NCBI GenBank assembly: GCA_022797145.1
Contig: JAAWKA010000004.1
Coordinates: forward strand, 1 to 64,000
Length of the DNA stretch: 64,000 nucleotides
Reading direction: 5' to 3'
From: Clostridia bacterium
GTDB taxonomy: Bacteria > Bacillota > Clostridia > TANB77 > CAG-508
Within the stretch, counting starts at the first letter, position 1; each line of letters starts with the position of its first letter. This document shows positions 35,801 through 45,601 of this stretch, piece by piece. The position numbers were made by a program, and so were the translations under genes. The notes under the pieces are model-generated. The model was not told the DNA's origin. It saw nothing but the letters and a program-made list of their open reading frames with translations, and ran no database searches.

Positions 35801-38220
35801 GTTGATGTATCATAATTATTTAACATATCTTCTGTTACTGGAATTTCTGTACCATTTACATTTAATTTTATATAATATGTTTCAACTTTTTCTCCTATAT
35901 AATAATCTGTTTTTTTGTTATTAACTGTTATTGTTAAAGCATCTGTTTTTATAAATTCTGGATATTTCCCTGGTGTTATCCCCCATACTCCATCAAAATT
36001 AAATTCTTTAAATGTTGTTTGCTCTTTCATTTGAGCATCTGTTTTTAAGTTATTATTATTAATTAAATGATTATTTCCAGTTGCATTTTGATTATTATTT
36101 TCTAATACATATATAGCATTTACATTATTATTTGTAATTCCTACATTTATGCTTCCTGAAAACAATCCTATTGATTTTAATAGTTTATCTCCAGTTGCAT
36201 TTACTTTAACATCTGTCGTTGTATATATATTTTCAACTAATAGCCCTAATGTACTTCCAGTATAATCAATCTCTCCTACAAATCCTCCTATTTGTAATTT
36301 AAGTGCTTGATTATTACTTTGTGTTACATTAAGTATACCTTTTGAATAGCTATTTACTATTGTTCCATTATTACTTCCAACTGCTCCTCCTACAAAAGCA
36401 TGATTTTCAGGTAATATTACATTTATATTAGCATCTACATATGAACGTTCAATTCTTCCTACCACTTCATTTTTTCCAACAATTCCACCTACTTGATTTG
36501 CAAGTATTTTATTAGTTCCTGTCATTGTTAAATTTATAGTTCCTGTAACACTACAATCCGTAATTGTTCCTTGATTAATATCTGCTATAGCTCCAAAGTA
36601 TGTATTAAATTCATTATCTATTGCAGCTACAATATTTAAGTTTTTTACAATTCCTAAATTAGTAACTATTAATGATTGTTTTATATTAGAAATTTTATAT
36701 CCATTTCCATCCAATGTACCTTTAAAGTTTTTAACTGAAAAATATGTTGTATTATTTATTGCGATATCATTTCCTAATTTAAAATGAGCATTTGGATATT
36801 CACTTAATGCATTTAATTCATTTTCAGTTTTAATTATATATGGTGATTCTTTTGTTCCATTTCCTGTAGTTGGTTTTAATAAATCTTTTGTTTTATTTAT
36901 TGCTATATATTTTATATCTGCTCCACCATCAGTAGGAACTGTAAATTTACCATCTACTGTTTTTACTACTATTGCTGCTGTTCCATATAGTTCTGTACTT
37001 TGCCCACTTTGACCTGCATATATTGGGTATCCTTTAGTTTTATTCCATACAATTGGATCACTATAGAAACCATATACCCCTGTCTTTTCTTGAGCAATAA
37101 TTGCTATATAGAAATTTTTTATTACTGTTTCATAGTTCCCTGGTATCCCATTTACTTTTAAAATTTCATTTAAAACTTCTGCACTATCTTTTCCTGTTGC
37201 ATCTATTTTATATATATTTTGTATAAACTTTACTGGATTATATCCTTGTGAAGATTGATTAATTAAATAACGAATAAATAAATATGGTAATGAATAGTCT
37301 CTTGCATTGTCATTACGGTATTTTTCATAGAATATTGAACTTCCATTACGAATTGCTTGACTATTTGGTATTAAATCCAACCAACCTGATGGATCACTTC
37401 CTCCCCAATTCCAATCCATACTAGCTACTGCTAAAGCTTCATTTAACCAACTTAATCTACCTGAAAGACTTAAACTTCCTTTACAAGTATGTGTTAAGAA
37501 TAATGCATGTTGCCCTTCATGTACTAATAATCCATTAGTAGTTGCAAATGCTCCTTCATAATATTGATCTGGTTTTTTAGCCTTTATGTGAATCGCTGTT
37601 ATATCTGATTCTCCTGCAAAAAATCCTGCTGAAGTAGTCATTTCTTCTAATAATATTGATAATTTACCTGAATTGTCCTTATATATTATATTATTATCAC
37701 TTAAAGTATTTAATACTTGATATGGTTTACCATCATATACTGACATCATATCTTTTGCTGCTTGTTGTGTTTTTCCTGCTAAGTCATATTCAGCTTTAAG
37801 AGCACTTTCCATCCATATGTAGCAATAAGTTCCCTCACCTATACAAGTATATTCTTTTCCTTGATATATAACTTTTTTATCACCTATTTGATATTTGGTT
37901 GTTGCTCTTGCCATATTAAAGTTTGCCTGTGCTAAAACTTGATTAGTATCAATATCAGTGTTTATCCTAAGTGCTGTATTTGCACTTGTTTTATTTATTG
38001 ATTTAGTAACTCCTTGCATACTACTATCAAAATTTATTGTACCTGTTGATTGTTTTGATTTTTCATCTTTGTTTGTATTTACAATCATAACATATTCACC
38101 ATTAACTGTTTGCCCTGGAGTTCCTTCTATTACATCTACTGCTTCTACTTTTGTAATAAAGAAATACATTATTACAATTAATAGTATACTTATAAAACTA
38201 GTTTTCATTTTCATTTTCAT
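32866..38220 (-). CDS. 1784-residue cell-wall-anchored surface protein with HExxH metalloprotease-like domain
   Basis: A signal peptide (residues 1-27) is followed by a domain with HEGQH (234-238) and NEALA (Glu 261), a zinc-metalloprotease pattern. GLUG-type repeats (about 560-660, GGIVGKN, GGAVGSN, GGFVGE) come next, then Ig-like domains (about 800-1110). Six cadherin-like beta-sandwich repeats (about 1115-1645) follow, five of them beginning with a NANL-type motif and ending ITVTAEDG...KKVYTIKV. An Asn-rich linker (about 1650-1700), a charged stretch, LPKAG (about 1750), a membrane span and a basic tail complete it: a sortase anchor. AAAGGTG precedes the ATG. It is placed between sigE and sigG, where other spore formers have no gene. 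It is likely an adhesin or host-glycan/protein-acting enzyme. No sortase gene is in the window. Confidence 0.9.
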   Translation of the reverse strand: MKMKMKTSFISILLIVIMYFFITKVEAVDVIEGTPGQTVNGEYVMIVNTNKDEKSKQSTGTINFDSSMQGVTKSINKTSANTALRINTDIDTNQVLAQANFNMARATTKYQIGDKKVIYQGKEYTCIGEGTYCYIWMESALKAEYDLAGKTQQAAKDMMSVYDGKPYQVLNTLSDNNIIYKDNSGKLSILLEEMTTSAGFFAGESDITAIHIKAKKPDQYYEGAFATTNGLLVHEGQHALFLTHTCKGSLSLSGRLSWLNEALAVASMDWNWGGSDPSGWLDLIPNSQAIRNGSSIFYEKYRNDNARDYSLPYLFIRYLINQSSQGYNPVKFIQNIYKIDATGKDSAEVLNEILKVNGIPGNYETVIKNFYIAIIAQEKTGVYGFYSDPIVWNKTKGYPIYAGQSGQSTELYGTAAIVVKTVDGKFTVPTDGGADIKYIAINKTKDLLKPTTGNGTKESPYIIKTENELNALSEYPNAHFKLGNDIAINNTTYFSVKNFKGTLDGNGYKISNIKQSLIVTNLGIVKNLNIVAAIDNEFNTYFGAIADINQGTITDCSVTGTINLTMTGTNKILANQVGGIVGKNEVVGRIERSYVDANINVILPENHAFVGGAVGSNNGTIVNSYSKGILNVTQSNNQALKLQIGGFVGEIDYTGSTLGLLVENIYTTTDVKVNATGDKLLKSIGLFSGSINVGITNNNVNAIYVLENNNQNATGNNHLINNNNLKTDAQMKEQTTFKEFNFDGVWGITPGKYPEFIKTDALTITVNNKKTDYYIGEKVETYYIKLNVNGTEIPVTEDMLNNYDTSTQGVKTITGEYRNKTFSFEINVNVPTNVSDLKVDKSPKLTYVENETFNPSGLVLIATIDGNMYRRIYTGYTYDKVNPLKVTDDLITYTYGNKSVTQKLTVTGKGPKSVVLLKEPDKVNYYSGEKLNLDGLILQIEYTDGTKSPTFSSDKLAENNINLAKRVNNKLIAITPEEIMNIEDNNANIYAFVGNVIETNTVNKRINNIKVTKAMFLANQNIILTQNKDNFEFTNSISEGSGNFEVKLKSGTIPQNINVTFTGNNFRIQGRPTQIQDIKLVYEIKDLITGQIMDVELNISVQPTSTEAKFYTFTLEKLWNPNLANDINGIITENEVLLYVPMGTNITALVISHTESRGATLPANQWNGSTIDFTNPVKFVITAEDGITKKEYTVKVIVNTTNVSTNANLSKIEGVNLNEQFDPQITEYTATVTGIDKLNIIAQAEDTGATVTITGADSIKFGVNEVIIKVLAEDGKNEKIYKILVQRLDQSKNKNADLSAITGVNLTPTFNKNVTNYAIEVENGVTSVNIKAQVEDAKATVKIEGNTNLQVGRNTITITVTAEDGVTKKVYTIIATRKAAPLSKNANLLKIEGINLTPVFNKNTLNYTATVANGVTSVNIKPQVEDAKATVKVEGNTNLQVGENTVTITVTAEDGITKKVYTIKVTRSKTPLMDNPNLADIQGVKLDKEFDKDVTTYTAIVENTVNKLDIKPITEETKAVVKIEGNDNLQVGENIVTITVTAEDGITKKVYTIKVTKRALPLSTNANLTDIKGIQLNEKFDKNVTTYTLSVENEVTNISINPVMEDTKSVVKVEGNTNLQVGENTVTITVTAEDGVTKKVYTIKVTRKDKIVDNTPDNNNNNNGNNNNNNNNSNNNNNGNNNSSGNTNNNSKPTTDNNKPVNDNSTNGNMDEEQDENVTENINTEVKKEENSQNKKETIPTSTDTAKEKLPKAGANDRGLIGIILLILLIIILTIIYRKYRKTR

Positions 38221-38319
38221 TTTTTTTCACCTTTTCTTTTAAATATATTTTATTATACCATACTTCTACATTAAATACTAGCCCTATACCAACTTTATTA
38301 CTAAAAATTTTGTCTAATT

Positions 38320-39054
38320 TTATCCAGTCTTACTAATTATATCTTTTTTCATTTTGTTTATAATTTTCTTTTCTAATCTAGATATGTAACTTTGTGAAAT
38401 TCCTAACATGTCTGCTACTTCTTTTTGCGTTTTTTCATTGCCACTAATAAATCCAAAACGTAACTCCATAATATTCTTTTCTCTATTATTTAGCTTTTGC
38501 ATAGATGCTCTTAATAGTTTTTTATCTACTTCATCTTCTATTGCCCTTGATGTTACATCATTATCTGTTCCCAATATGTCTGACAATAATAGTTCATTCC
38601 CATCACCATCTTGATTTAATGGTTCATCTATTGATATTTCTCCTTTTATTTTATTACTTCTTCTTAAATACATAAGTATTTCGTTTTCTATGCATCTAGA
38701 AGCATATGTTGCAAGTTTTATATTTTTATCTGTGTTAAATGTATTAATTGCTTTCATAAGTCCAATAGTTCCAATAGATATTAAATCTTCTATTCCTATT
38801 CCTGTATTTTCAAACTTTTTAGCAATATATACTACTAATCTTAAATTTCTTTCTACCAAAATTTGTCTTACAGAATTATCTCCCTCTGATAATTTATTTA
38901 ATATTTCCTGTTCCTCTTCTGGTTCTAATGGTGGAGGTAAAGTTTGACTACCTCCTATATAATGAATTGGTAATTCCTCTATATTATCTTCTTTATTTAT
39001 ATATTTTACATATATAGTATTAATACTACATTTTAATATTTGCAAAAGCTTCAT
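38320..39054 (-). CDS. sigE: sporulation sigma factor E (pro-sigma-E)
   Basis: Sigma-E runs early mother-cell gene expression and is made as an inactive precursor cut by SpoIIGA. The 244-residue product has an N-terminal pro-sequence up to about residue 31, then [12 protein letters not shown], the conserved start of mature sigma-E. Region 2 ([30 protein letters not shown]) and region 4 with [21 protein letters not shown] follow. AAAGGA lies nine bases before the ATG. It overlaps the end of spoIIGA by 29 bp, so the two are translated together. Confidence 0.97.
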   Translation of the reverse strand: MKLLQILKCSINTIYVKYINKEDNIEELPIHYIGGSQTLPPPLEPEEEQEILNKLSEGDNSVRQILVERNLRLVVYIAKKFENTGIGIEDLISIGTIGLMKAINTFNTDKNIKLATYASRCIENEILMYLRRSNKIKGEISIDEPLNQDGDGNELLLSDILGTDNDVTSRAIEDEVDKKLLRASMQKLNNREKNIMELRFGFISGNEKTQKEVADMLGISQSYISRLEKKIINKMKKDIISKTG

Positions 39055-39955
39055 TTTTCTCAGTCCTTTCCAATATATCTAATCCAATTAATCCTGTATA
39101 ATCTCCAGTTTTTGTAAGATATTTATCATATATTCCTATAATTACATTCTTTATAACTTTTTCATTTTCTAGTGTTTTTATTAATACACTATCTGCCTTT
39201 ATTCCTAATAATAATCCATTTTGTTTTCCCAAAGAAGTAAATGGAATTATTCTAAATTTCGACATATATTCTTCTCCTATATCTAAGATAACATCTTCTT
39301 TTTCACCTCCTATTAATTTATTTAAATTTTCTATAATTGTATTTGGAATTACATTTTCTAATTGTTTTGCTTCTACTACTATAACTGGTATATTACTTAT
39401 TGGATCTTTTAATAAATTCCCTGTATCTATCATTGCTTTTATTTTAGCTACTTTTCTTTGTATTTCAATTTCTAACTCACAAAACATATCTTTTTTTGAT
39501 ATTTTTCCTTTTACCAATTTAAAAGCTATATTTACTATGATAAATCCTAATATACCTCCCAATATTGCTATTTTTAAAGGATATGTACCTGTTAGAATAC
39601 CATTTTTCATTAATATATTTTGTGGTTTTATGAAATACAATAAAGCAAATGAACATCCTCCAAATGCAAATGATACTAAATAAAATATTATTAATTGCTT
39701 AAATAAATTCTTGGCATTTTTAGGTACAAATGATACATATATCATAACTATTGATAGAATTATTTTTAAAACTAATCCTGAATATATTTCTGATATTGGA
39801 AAAAAAGATGCTATTGCATATATTCCTCCTAATATACTTGCTAAAATAATTCTGATTTGCTTTATTACTACTTTATTTATTAAGCCTGTAGCAAACAATA
39901 TAATATAGTTCATACATAAATTTTCTAGTAAAATTATATCCAAATATATTGTCAC
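39026..39955 (-). CDS. spoIIGA: pro-sigma-E processing protease SpoIIGA
   Basis: SpoIIGA is a membrane aspartic protease that cuts pro-sigma-E in the mother cell. The 309-residue product has five membrane spans in residues 5-150 and a cytoplasmic protease domain with the active-site motif MIDTGN (Asp 177) and a later IGLDIL. Start is GTG 39955, behind AAAGGAGGAG. Upstream, TACAAT lies about 20 bases after TGACAG; such wide spacing is also seen in the Spo0A-activated spoIIG promoter of Bacillus, but I found no clear 0A box. Confidence 0.95.
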   Translation of the reverse strand: MTIYLDIILLENLCMNYIILFATGLINKVVIKQIRIILASILGGIYAIASFFPISEIYSGLVLKIILSIVMIYVSFVPKNAKNLFKQLIIFYLVSFAFGGCSFALLYFIKPQNILMKNGILTGTYPLKIAILGGILGFIIVNIAFKLVKGKISKKDMFCELEIEIQRKVAKIKAMIDTGNLLKDPISNIPVIVVEAKQLENVIPNTIIENLNKLIGGEKEDVILDIGEEYMSKFRIIPFTSLGKQNGLLLGIKADSVLIKTLENEKVIKNVIIGIYDKYLTKTGDYTGLIGLDILERTEKNEAFANIKM

Positions 39956-40023
39956 TGCTACTCCTCCTTTGTTCTATTATTGTACAACTTTATATTTTAA
40001 AAATCTGTCATATCTTAGTGGCG

Positions 40024-40065
40024 AAAAAAAGAAATAATCTACAAATATAGATTATTTCTTTTTTT
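40024..40065 (-). terminator. terminator of the ftsA-ftsZ operon
   Basis: AAAGAAATAATCTA and TAGATTATTTCTTT pair perfectly; on the minus strand a run of seven T follows. It separates ftsZ from spoIIGA, so the sporulation genes are a separate unit. Confidence 0.85.
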
Positions 40066-40110
40066 CTTTTAATTTTTATATAATAATTCGCTTTTATATA
40101 ACATCTTTAT

Positions 40111-41220
40111 CTATTTTTTATTTTTTCTTAGGAAGGATGGTATGTCTAAATCATTTGAGTTTGATGTACTTTCTTGTGATGTTGGAATTGAACTTATTTT
40201 CTTGTCCCAAGCTTTTGTTACTATATTTTCCACTCCTATTGTTGTTATATTATTTAGTTCTTTTTCAAATCCTGTTGCTATTACTGTTATTGATATTTCA
40301 TCTGCCATTTTTTCATCTATTACTGCACCAAATATAATATTTGCCTCTGGGTCTACACTTCTTTGTACTAATTCTGCTGCTGTATTTACTTCATGTAATC
40401 CCAAATCTGCTCCTCCTGTTATATTTATTATAACTCCTCTTGCTCCTTCTATTGAAGTCTCTAATAATGGACTTTGAATAGCTTGTTTTGCTGCATCTTC
40501 TGCTCTATTTTCTCCACTTGCTCTTCCTATTCCCATATGAGCCATTCCTGTATCTAACATTATAGTTTTTACATCTGCAAAATCTAAATTTACAAGTCCT
40601 GGTACAGCTATTAAGTCTGATATACCTTGTACACCTTGTCTTAATACATCATCTGCCATTTTAAATGCATCTACTATTGATGTTTTTCTATCTATTATTT
40701 GTAATAGTTTATCATTTGGTATTACTACTAATGTATCTACTTTACTTTTTAGACTTTCTATTCCTCTTTCAGCTTGTGAAAGTCTTTTTTTTCCTTCAAA
40801 TGTAAATGGTTTAGTTACTACTCCTATTGTTAATATTCCCATTTCTTTTGCCGCTGCTGCTACTATTGGAGCCGCTCCTGTTCCTGTTCCTCCTCCCATT
40901 CCTGCTGTTACAAAGACCATATCAGCTCCTCTTAGTACTTCTGCAATTTCTGCCTTACTTTCCTCTGCTGATTGTGCTCCTATATCTGGATTTGCTCCTG
41001 CTCCTAATCCTCTTGTTATTTTTTCTCCTATCTGAATTTTGTTTCCTGCTTTTGATTCTTGCAAGGCTTGTCTATCTGTATTTACTGATATAAACTCTAC
41101 TCCTCTTATTCCTGATTCAACCATTCTATTTACTGCATTGTTTCCTGCTCCCCCTACACCTATTACTTTTATTGTCGCTGTTCCATCTAACATTTTTTCG
41201 TTTTCTTCATAGTCCTTCAT
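40111..41220 (-). CDS. ftsZ: cell division protein FtsZ
   Basis: FtsZ is the tubulin-like GTPase forming the division ring. The 369-residue product has [17 protein letters not shown], the tubulin signature [10 protein letters not shown], the T7 loop region [11 protein letters not shown] and the C-terminal peptide [11 protein letters not shown] that binds FtsA. Length is typical. GGGAGG lies before the ATG. It follows ftsA by 42 bp and ends before a strong terminator. Confidence 0.98.
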   Translation of the reverse strand: MKDYEENEKMLDGTATIKVIGVGGAGNNAVNRMVESGIRGVEFISVNTDRQALQESKAGNKIQIGEKITRGLGAGANPDIGAQSAEESKAEIAEVLRGADMVFVTAGMGGGTGTGAAPIVAAAAKEMGILTIGVVTKPFTFEGKKRLSQAERGIESLKSKVDTLVVIPNDKLLQIIDRKTSIVDAFKMADDVLRQGVQGISDLIAVPGLVNLDFADVKTIMLDTGMAHMGIGRASGENRAEDAAKQAIQSPLLETSIEGARGVIINITGGADLGLHEVNTAAELVQRSVDPEANIIFGAVIDEKMADEISITVIATGFEKELNNITTIGVENIVTKAWDKKISSIPTSQESTSNSNDLDIPSFLRKNKK

Positions 41221-41262
41221 AAGTTGATTCCTCCCTAAATATATAATTTTTATTTTTTATTT

Positions 41263-42492
41263 TTATGTGTAAAAAAATTCTTTTATTCTTTCTAATATAT
41301 TTTGCAATATTCCTGTTTCTCTTTTTGAGTCTATACTACTAGATACTGATTTGGCAAATGGCCTTGCTGCTATATATCTTATTAATGCGTACGAAGACCT
41401 ATATGCTGGTTTTATTGTACTAATTAGTCTACCTGTTGATATCTTTACTGGTATATTTAATATTATTTTTCCTGCTACATCACTTTTATTTATATTTGTT
41501 ATACCTTGACCTGTTAATATAACATTATTTATTCTTGATTTTATTCCTTTGTTTGTTATATCTTTATTTACTAAGGAAAATATTTCTTCTATTCTTGCTT
41601 CTATTATTTCTATTAGTTCTGAACTTTTTATGATTTTATTTTTTCCATCACCTTTGTAAGTATTTAATATTATATCATTATCATTATCAATAAACGATTT
41701 TAGAGCTAATCCATATTGTTTTTTTAGCTTGTCTGCTTCCTCTTCTTCTATATTTAATACCAAAGCTATATCATTTGTTATATTGTCTCCACCTAATGGT
41801 ATTGTATTTGTATAAATAAACGATTCTGCCTCAAATATACCTATATCTGTATTACCTGCTCCTATATCTAATAACATTACATTATCATGTAATTCATTTG
41901 TATCTAATATTAGATTTCTTTCTGCAAGCGTGTTAGGTACTAACCCATCTATTTCTATTCCTGCTTTTTTAAATATTCCAGCTAATTTTCTTACATATTC
42001 TTTTTCTGCTAATATGATTTGTGCATTTAATGTAAACCCTTGACTTAATTCTCCTACAGGATCTTGTGTTGTCTTTCCATCTTTTAAGATAAATTCATTT
42101 GGTACAATATCTATTATTGTTTTTCCTTCTGGAACTTCTATATCTCTTACTTGCATTATTGCAGAGCCTACATCTCTTACCCCTATTCCTGAATACTTGT
42201 CCTTTAATTCCTTTGTTATACTATTTTGTACTATTGTTGCATATTTACCTGGAATTGTGACATATGCAGAGTTTATTTTAAAATTAGCTTCTTCTTCAGC
42301 ATCTTTAATTGTTTTAGCTATTGCTAGAGCAATTTCTTCTTCGTTTATAATTTTTCCTTTTTTGATACCTGAGCATTTTTTAGTACTAGAACATATTATT
42401 TCTATTTGGTTAAAATTATTTACTTCACCAACTATTGTAGATACTTTAGAGGTACCAATATCTATTCCAACAATTATATCACCTATTGCCAA
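41263..42492 (-). CDS. ftsA: cell division protein FtsA
   Basis: FtsA is the actin-like protein that ties FtsZ to the membrane. The 409-residue product shows VGIDIGTSKVSTIVGE (phosphate 1), the 1C insertion, LLDIGAGNTDIG (phosphate 2), ILTGQG and a C-terminal amphipathic tail (RIKEFFYT). It starts with TTG 42492 after GGAGGAG. It has its own promoter at 42530-42558 and leads the ftsA-ftsZ unit. Confidence 0.96.
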   Translation of the reverse strand: MAIGDIIVGIDIGTSKVSTIVGEVNNFNQIEIICSSTKKCSGIKKGKIINEEEIALAIAKTIKDAEEEANFKINSAYVTIPGKYATIVQNSITKELKDKYSGIGVRDVGSAIMQVRDIEVPEGKTIIDIVPNEFILKDGKTTQDPVGELSQGFTLNAQIILAEKEYVRKLAGIFKKAGIEIDGLVPNTLAERNLILDTNELHDNVMLLDIGAGNTDIGIFEAESFIYTNTIPLGGDNITNDIALVLNIEEEEADKLKKQYGLALKSFIDNDNDIILNTYKGDGKNKIIKSSELIEIIEARIEEIFSLVNKDITNKGIKSRINNVILTGQGITNINKSDVAGKIILNIPVKISTGRLISTIKPAYRSSYALIRYIAARPFAKSVSSSIDSKRETGILQNILERIKEFFYT

Positions 42493-42529
42493 AGTTTACT
42501 CCTCCATTTTATGTATTATTTACTATGTA

Positions 42530-42558
42530 AGAATATTATATTTTATTAAAAATGTCAA
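42530..42558 (-). promoter_or_regulatory. ftsA-ftsZ promoter
   Basis: On the minus strand: TTGACA (42553-42558), 17 bases, TATTCT (42530-42535). Just upstream, AATATTACAAA occurs twice in tandem, a possible protein-binding site. Confidence 0.6.
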
Positions 42559-42619
42559 TAGAATTTGTAATATTTTTGTAATATTCTTGTATTTTTTTTG
42601 TAATAATGTTTTAATCTAT

Positions 42620-42651
42620 AAGTCAGAAGTTATTTTTACTAACTCCTGACT
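42620..42651 (-). terminator. hairpin after sbp
   Basis: AAGTCAGAAGTTA and TAACTCCTGACTT pair with one mismatch, 19 bp after the sbp stop. The T-run is poor on the minus strand, so termination may be partial. Confidence 0.5.
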
Positions 42652-42670
42652 TATTTTCGTTCATATTTTA

Positions 42671-43057
42671 TTATTCCTTTTTTGTTTCTTCTTTATTCAT
42701 ACTTTTTTCTTTTAATTTATCTGTCCATTTATCTATATAGTATCTCCTTATTATACCAAGATTAGTAAACATCCTACCTACAAATACCACTATTGCTGCA
42801 AGATATATATCTACATTTAATCTTTCTCCTAAATATGTAAGTAATATTGATAATATTGCATTTCCAAAAAATCCTGAAACAAATATTTTTAAATCAAATT
42901 TTCCATTTAATACAGATGTTATTCCTCCAAATACTGAATCTAATGCTGCAACTATTGATATTGCTAGATACCCTGAATATGTATACGGTATTACTGGTGC
43001 ATTAATTCCAAGTATTGCTCCTATTATACATCCAATTAATATTGCTACAAATATCAC
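42671..43057 (-). CDS. sbp: small basic protein Sbp (DUF1290)
   Basis: A 128-residue membrane protein of the division cluster, with unknown function. It has four hydrophobic segments, the family motif IVAALDSVFGGI, and RMFTNLGIIRRYYID before a charged tail (KLKEKSMNKEETKKE). It lies between the DUF881 pair and ftsA, its usual place in Firmicutes. The gap to the previous gene is one base, so translation is probably coupled. Confidence 0.93.
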   Translation of the reverse strand: MIFVAILIGCIIGAILGINAPVIPYTYSGYLAISIVAALDSVFGGITSVLNGKFDLKIFVSGFFGNAILSILLTYLGERLNVDIYLAAIVVFVGRMFTNLGIIRRYYIDKWTDKLKEKSMNKEETKKE

Positions 43058-43058
43058 T

Positions 43059-43766
43059 TTATTGTTCCTCCTTAACTTTTATATAGTCTAATTTTAATTC
43101 TCCATCATATTTTAATATTCTTATATTATTTTGTTTTTCTATTGTTATATCCTTTCCTTTGCTTCTATGTTTGTCTATATATCCTACAGTTTTTGTTGTT
43201 AATGCACTTTCTATATATTTCTGATTTCCTATTACCTTTATTATATATGGTGATACTACTCTTTTTGTATTTACCATAATACAGTCTGTATATACAATAT
43301 CACTCATATTTACAATTCTATTATCGTTTATACTTATTGCTTCTGCTCCTGCAAGTTTCAGCTCATTTATTAATTCTACTAAATCCTCTTGTGATATAAT
43401 TCCTTCTACTTCATCTGGATTATCTTTTAGAGTAATTATAATTCCATTTCCTTTTACATCATCTTTTCCAGCTATTCTTCTTGCCTGTGAAAGCTCATTA
43501 TCTAGTAAATCTGATGTTTCCTGATTTGATTCTCTTTTTTGTCTATATTCTTCTATCTTTTGTTTTGCTTCTTGTAATTTTATATTAGTTTCTTCATATT
43601 TTTCTTTCCATGTTGCAAGTTTTTCAGTAAGTTCTGTTTCTCTTAAATTTTCTATTTCTGTTATGTTAGTTTCTTCTATTACTTTAAATTGCATACACAT
43701 AACATATGTTAATAAGAAACATATTAATCCTATTGTTACAATCATAATTTTTTTCCCTTTTTTCAA
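43059..43766 (-). CDS. DUF881 protein (YlxX/YlxW-type), second copy
   Basis: The 235-residue product has an N-terminal membrane anchor (residues 7-24), a coiled coil (about 38-85) and a DUF881 domain outside the membrane, with GNGIIITLKD, AGAEAISINDNRI and PYIIKVIGN. It parallels the preceding gene domain for domain, so the pair arose by duplication and matches the ylxX-ylxW pair of Bacillus. It is the division-cluster neighbour of sbp. Role unknown; membrane localisation at the septum is a reasonable guess. Confidence 0.92.
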   Translation of the reverse strand: MKKGKKIMIVTIGLICFLLTYVMCMQFKVIEETNITEIENLRETELTEKLATWKEKYEETNIKLQEAKQKIEEYRQKRESNQETSDLLDNELSQARRIAGKDDVKGNGIIITLKDNPDEVEGIISQEDLVELINELKLAGAEAISINDNRIVNMSDIVYTDCIMVNTKRVVSPYIIKVIGNQKYIESALTTKTVGYIDKHRSKGKDITIEKQNNIRILKYDGELKLDYIKVKEEQ

Positions 43767-43776
43767 ACCTAATCAC

Positions 43777-44484
43777 CTACTTTATACTCTCTAAATATTT
43801 ATCTGTTAGAACTCCACTATATTTTGGAATTGACACATTATTTACTTTCTTTGTTTCATTAGGTATTCCATAAGTATATTCTAATATTTCTAAGAATCCA
43901 CCTGGTCTTTTTACATTCCATAATAAATCTTGATTTCCTATTGCTTTTATTATAAATGGTGAACCTACTTTTTCATTATTTACTTGTATAACACTTCCAA
44001 CGCATGTAATTGCTGTTGAAGGAACAATTCTTTGATCATTAATACTAATTGCTTGTGCTCCAGAATTTTTTAATTCATTTATGATATTTTTTAAATCTGA
44101 ATCATGTATAATATCATTTCTATCCCCTAATTTTCCTGAATTGTTGTCTTTTATAGTTATTATAATTCCTCTTCCTGTTACATCATTTAGTCCTAATGCT
44201 GTATTAATCTGTTTTAGTTCTTCTTGTTTTTGCACTGAATCAGCATCTTTTGATACACTCTTTTTTCTTTCTTCTTCTAAAGTTGTTTGTGCTTGTTCTA
44301 ATTTTTCATATGCTATATCATATTTTTCTTTCCATTTTAGTACTTCATCTCTTAATCCATTTTCTCTTATATTTCTTGCTGCTGTTTGATCTGCTTTATT
44401 GGTAGTATTTAATTGTATCATAATTCCAAAAGTTAATATTAAACACATAATTCCTAAAGTTATCGCTACTTTCTTTTTTCTCAT
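43777..44484 (-). CDS. DUF881 protein (YlxX/YlxW-type), first copy
   Basis: Same architecture as its neighbour: membrane anchor (residues 7-24), coiled coil (about 40-80) and the DUF881 motifs GRGIIITIKD, SGAQAISINDQRI and PFIIKAIGN. At 235 residues it has the same length as the other copy. It lies 13 bp after ftsQ in the same transcript. I cannot tell which copy corresponds to YlxW or YlxX. Confidence 0.92.
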   Translation of the reverse strand: MRKKKVAITLGIMCLILTFGIMIQLNTTNKADQTAARNIRENGLRDEVLKWKEKYDIAYEKLEQAQTTLEEERKKSVSKDADSVQKQEELKQINTALGLNDVTGRGIIITIKDNNSGKLGDRNDIIHDSDLKNIINELKNSGAQAISINDQRIVPSTAITCVGSVIQVNNEKVGSPFIIKAIGNQDLLWNVKRPGGFLEILEYTYGIPNETKKVNNVSIPKYSGVLTDKYLESIK

Positions 44485-44497
44485 TCTTTCACCTTAT

Positions 44498-45601
44498 TTA
44501 ACCTTCTCTAAAAAATATTCTATTTCTTATAAAAATTTCTCCTTTTACTCCTTTTTCCCTTTGAACTATTTCTTTTACTTGTCTTATTTTATCTGTTATA
44601 CCAGTTTCATCTCCCATATGTACAGTTTTATTTTCTTCTTCTAGTATTAATGTATAATTTTGTTTATTAGATATATCTATTCTAGTTATGCTTTCTGCTA
44701 AATTATTTGCATTTGCTGCTCCCATTATTTTCAATACTACTTCTAATTTCTCTAAATCTTCTTGTTGTAACCTTTTGCCTTGTTCTATTTGTTCTACTTG
44801 TGTACTTATTCCTATAATTATAGGGGTTTGTAATTTTTGTTCTGATATTTCTAATATATATCCTTGATTATTTATATAAGCATAATTATTTAAATATTCT
44901 ATCATATAACTTGGTTTTCTCTCTTGTATGTTAATTTCTATTATATTAGGTAACTTTCTTCTAATATTTACATTTTCTACATATGGTTCTTGTTTTATAT
45001 AGTTTTGTATATCTTTTTTGCTTGTCCTAAAAATATTCTCTCCAATTTGTATTTTAGATAAACTTGAAATAGTATTAGTATCTATTTTTTCATTTCCGTA
45101 TACTTTTATTTCTGTGATATTAAAAGTTGGTGACATGCAAAAGAATATTCCTGCTGCTATTAATACTCCTGTTAAAAATATGTACTTAAATATTATTAAT
45201 ACTATATTTCTTTTCTTTTTTTTGGGGGCAGATTTTCTATCTGCCCTTTTTTTAGTATTTTGCTTTTTTGGTAATACTTTAGTTGTTATTAAAATTTCTT
45301 CAACTTTATTCTCATTATTTTTTTTATCTAGGTCTTCTTTATATTGTTTATTCCTTTGTATTTTATCGTTTTCTTTCTTTTTTCGATTTTTAGTATTTCT
45401 TTGTTTCTCTTTCTTTTTTTTATTTTTCTGTGGTGCTTTTGTTACCCCTATTACAATTTCATTATCAAAATTAAACATATTTTGTTCGTCATTAAGATTA
45501 GTATTTTGTTTAATTTTTGATTTTGTTTTTTTATTTTGTTTTTTTGTTTTTTCATCTTTATACAAAAAATCAAGTTCAGTATTTCTTTTTTTATTTTTCA
45601 T
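44498..45601 (-). CDS. ftsQ: cell division protein FtsQ/DivIB
   Basis: FtsQ/DivIB is the scaffold linking early and late division proteins. The 367-residue product has a very long Lys/Asn-rich cytoplasmic region (residues 1-130, many KK and NKK runs), one membrane span (about 133-153), and the POTRA domain starting FNITEIKVYGNEKID. The beta domain with NIIEINIQERKPSYMIEY follows. The N-terminal basic region is longer than in Bacillus DivIB. Its ATG overlaps the murA stop (TAATG), so translation is coupled. Confidence 0.93.
   Translation of the reverse strand: MKNKKRNTELDFLYKDEKTKKQNKKTKSKIKQNTNLNDEQNMFNFDNEIVIGVTKAPQKNKKKKEKQRNTKNRKKKENDKIQRNKQYKEDLDKKNNENKVEEILITTKVLPKKQNTKKRADRKSAPKKKKRNIVLIIFKYIFLTGVLIAAGIFFCMSPTFNITEIKVYGNEKIDTNTISSLSKIQIGENIFRTSKKDIQNYIKQEPYVENVNIRRKLPNIIEINIQERKPSYMIEYLNNYAYINNQGYILEISEQKLQTPIIIGISTQVEQIEQGKRLQQEDLEKLEVVLKIMGAANANNLAESITRIDISNKQNYTLILEEENKTVHMGDETGITDKIRQVKEIVQREKGVKGEIFIRNRIFFREG

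Noticed and set aside
38221..38320. Read-through operon sigE to sigG
   Set aside because: The 5.4-kb surface-protein gene and a strong terminator before sigG make a common transcript unlikely.
40137..41093. Hydrophobic plus-strand frames opposite ftsZ
   Set aside because: They arise from the AT-rich antisense of FtsZ and show Leu/Phe-rich composition typical of shadow frames; no ribosome sites.
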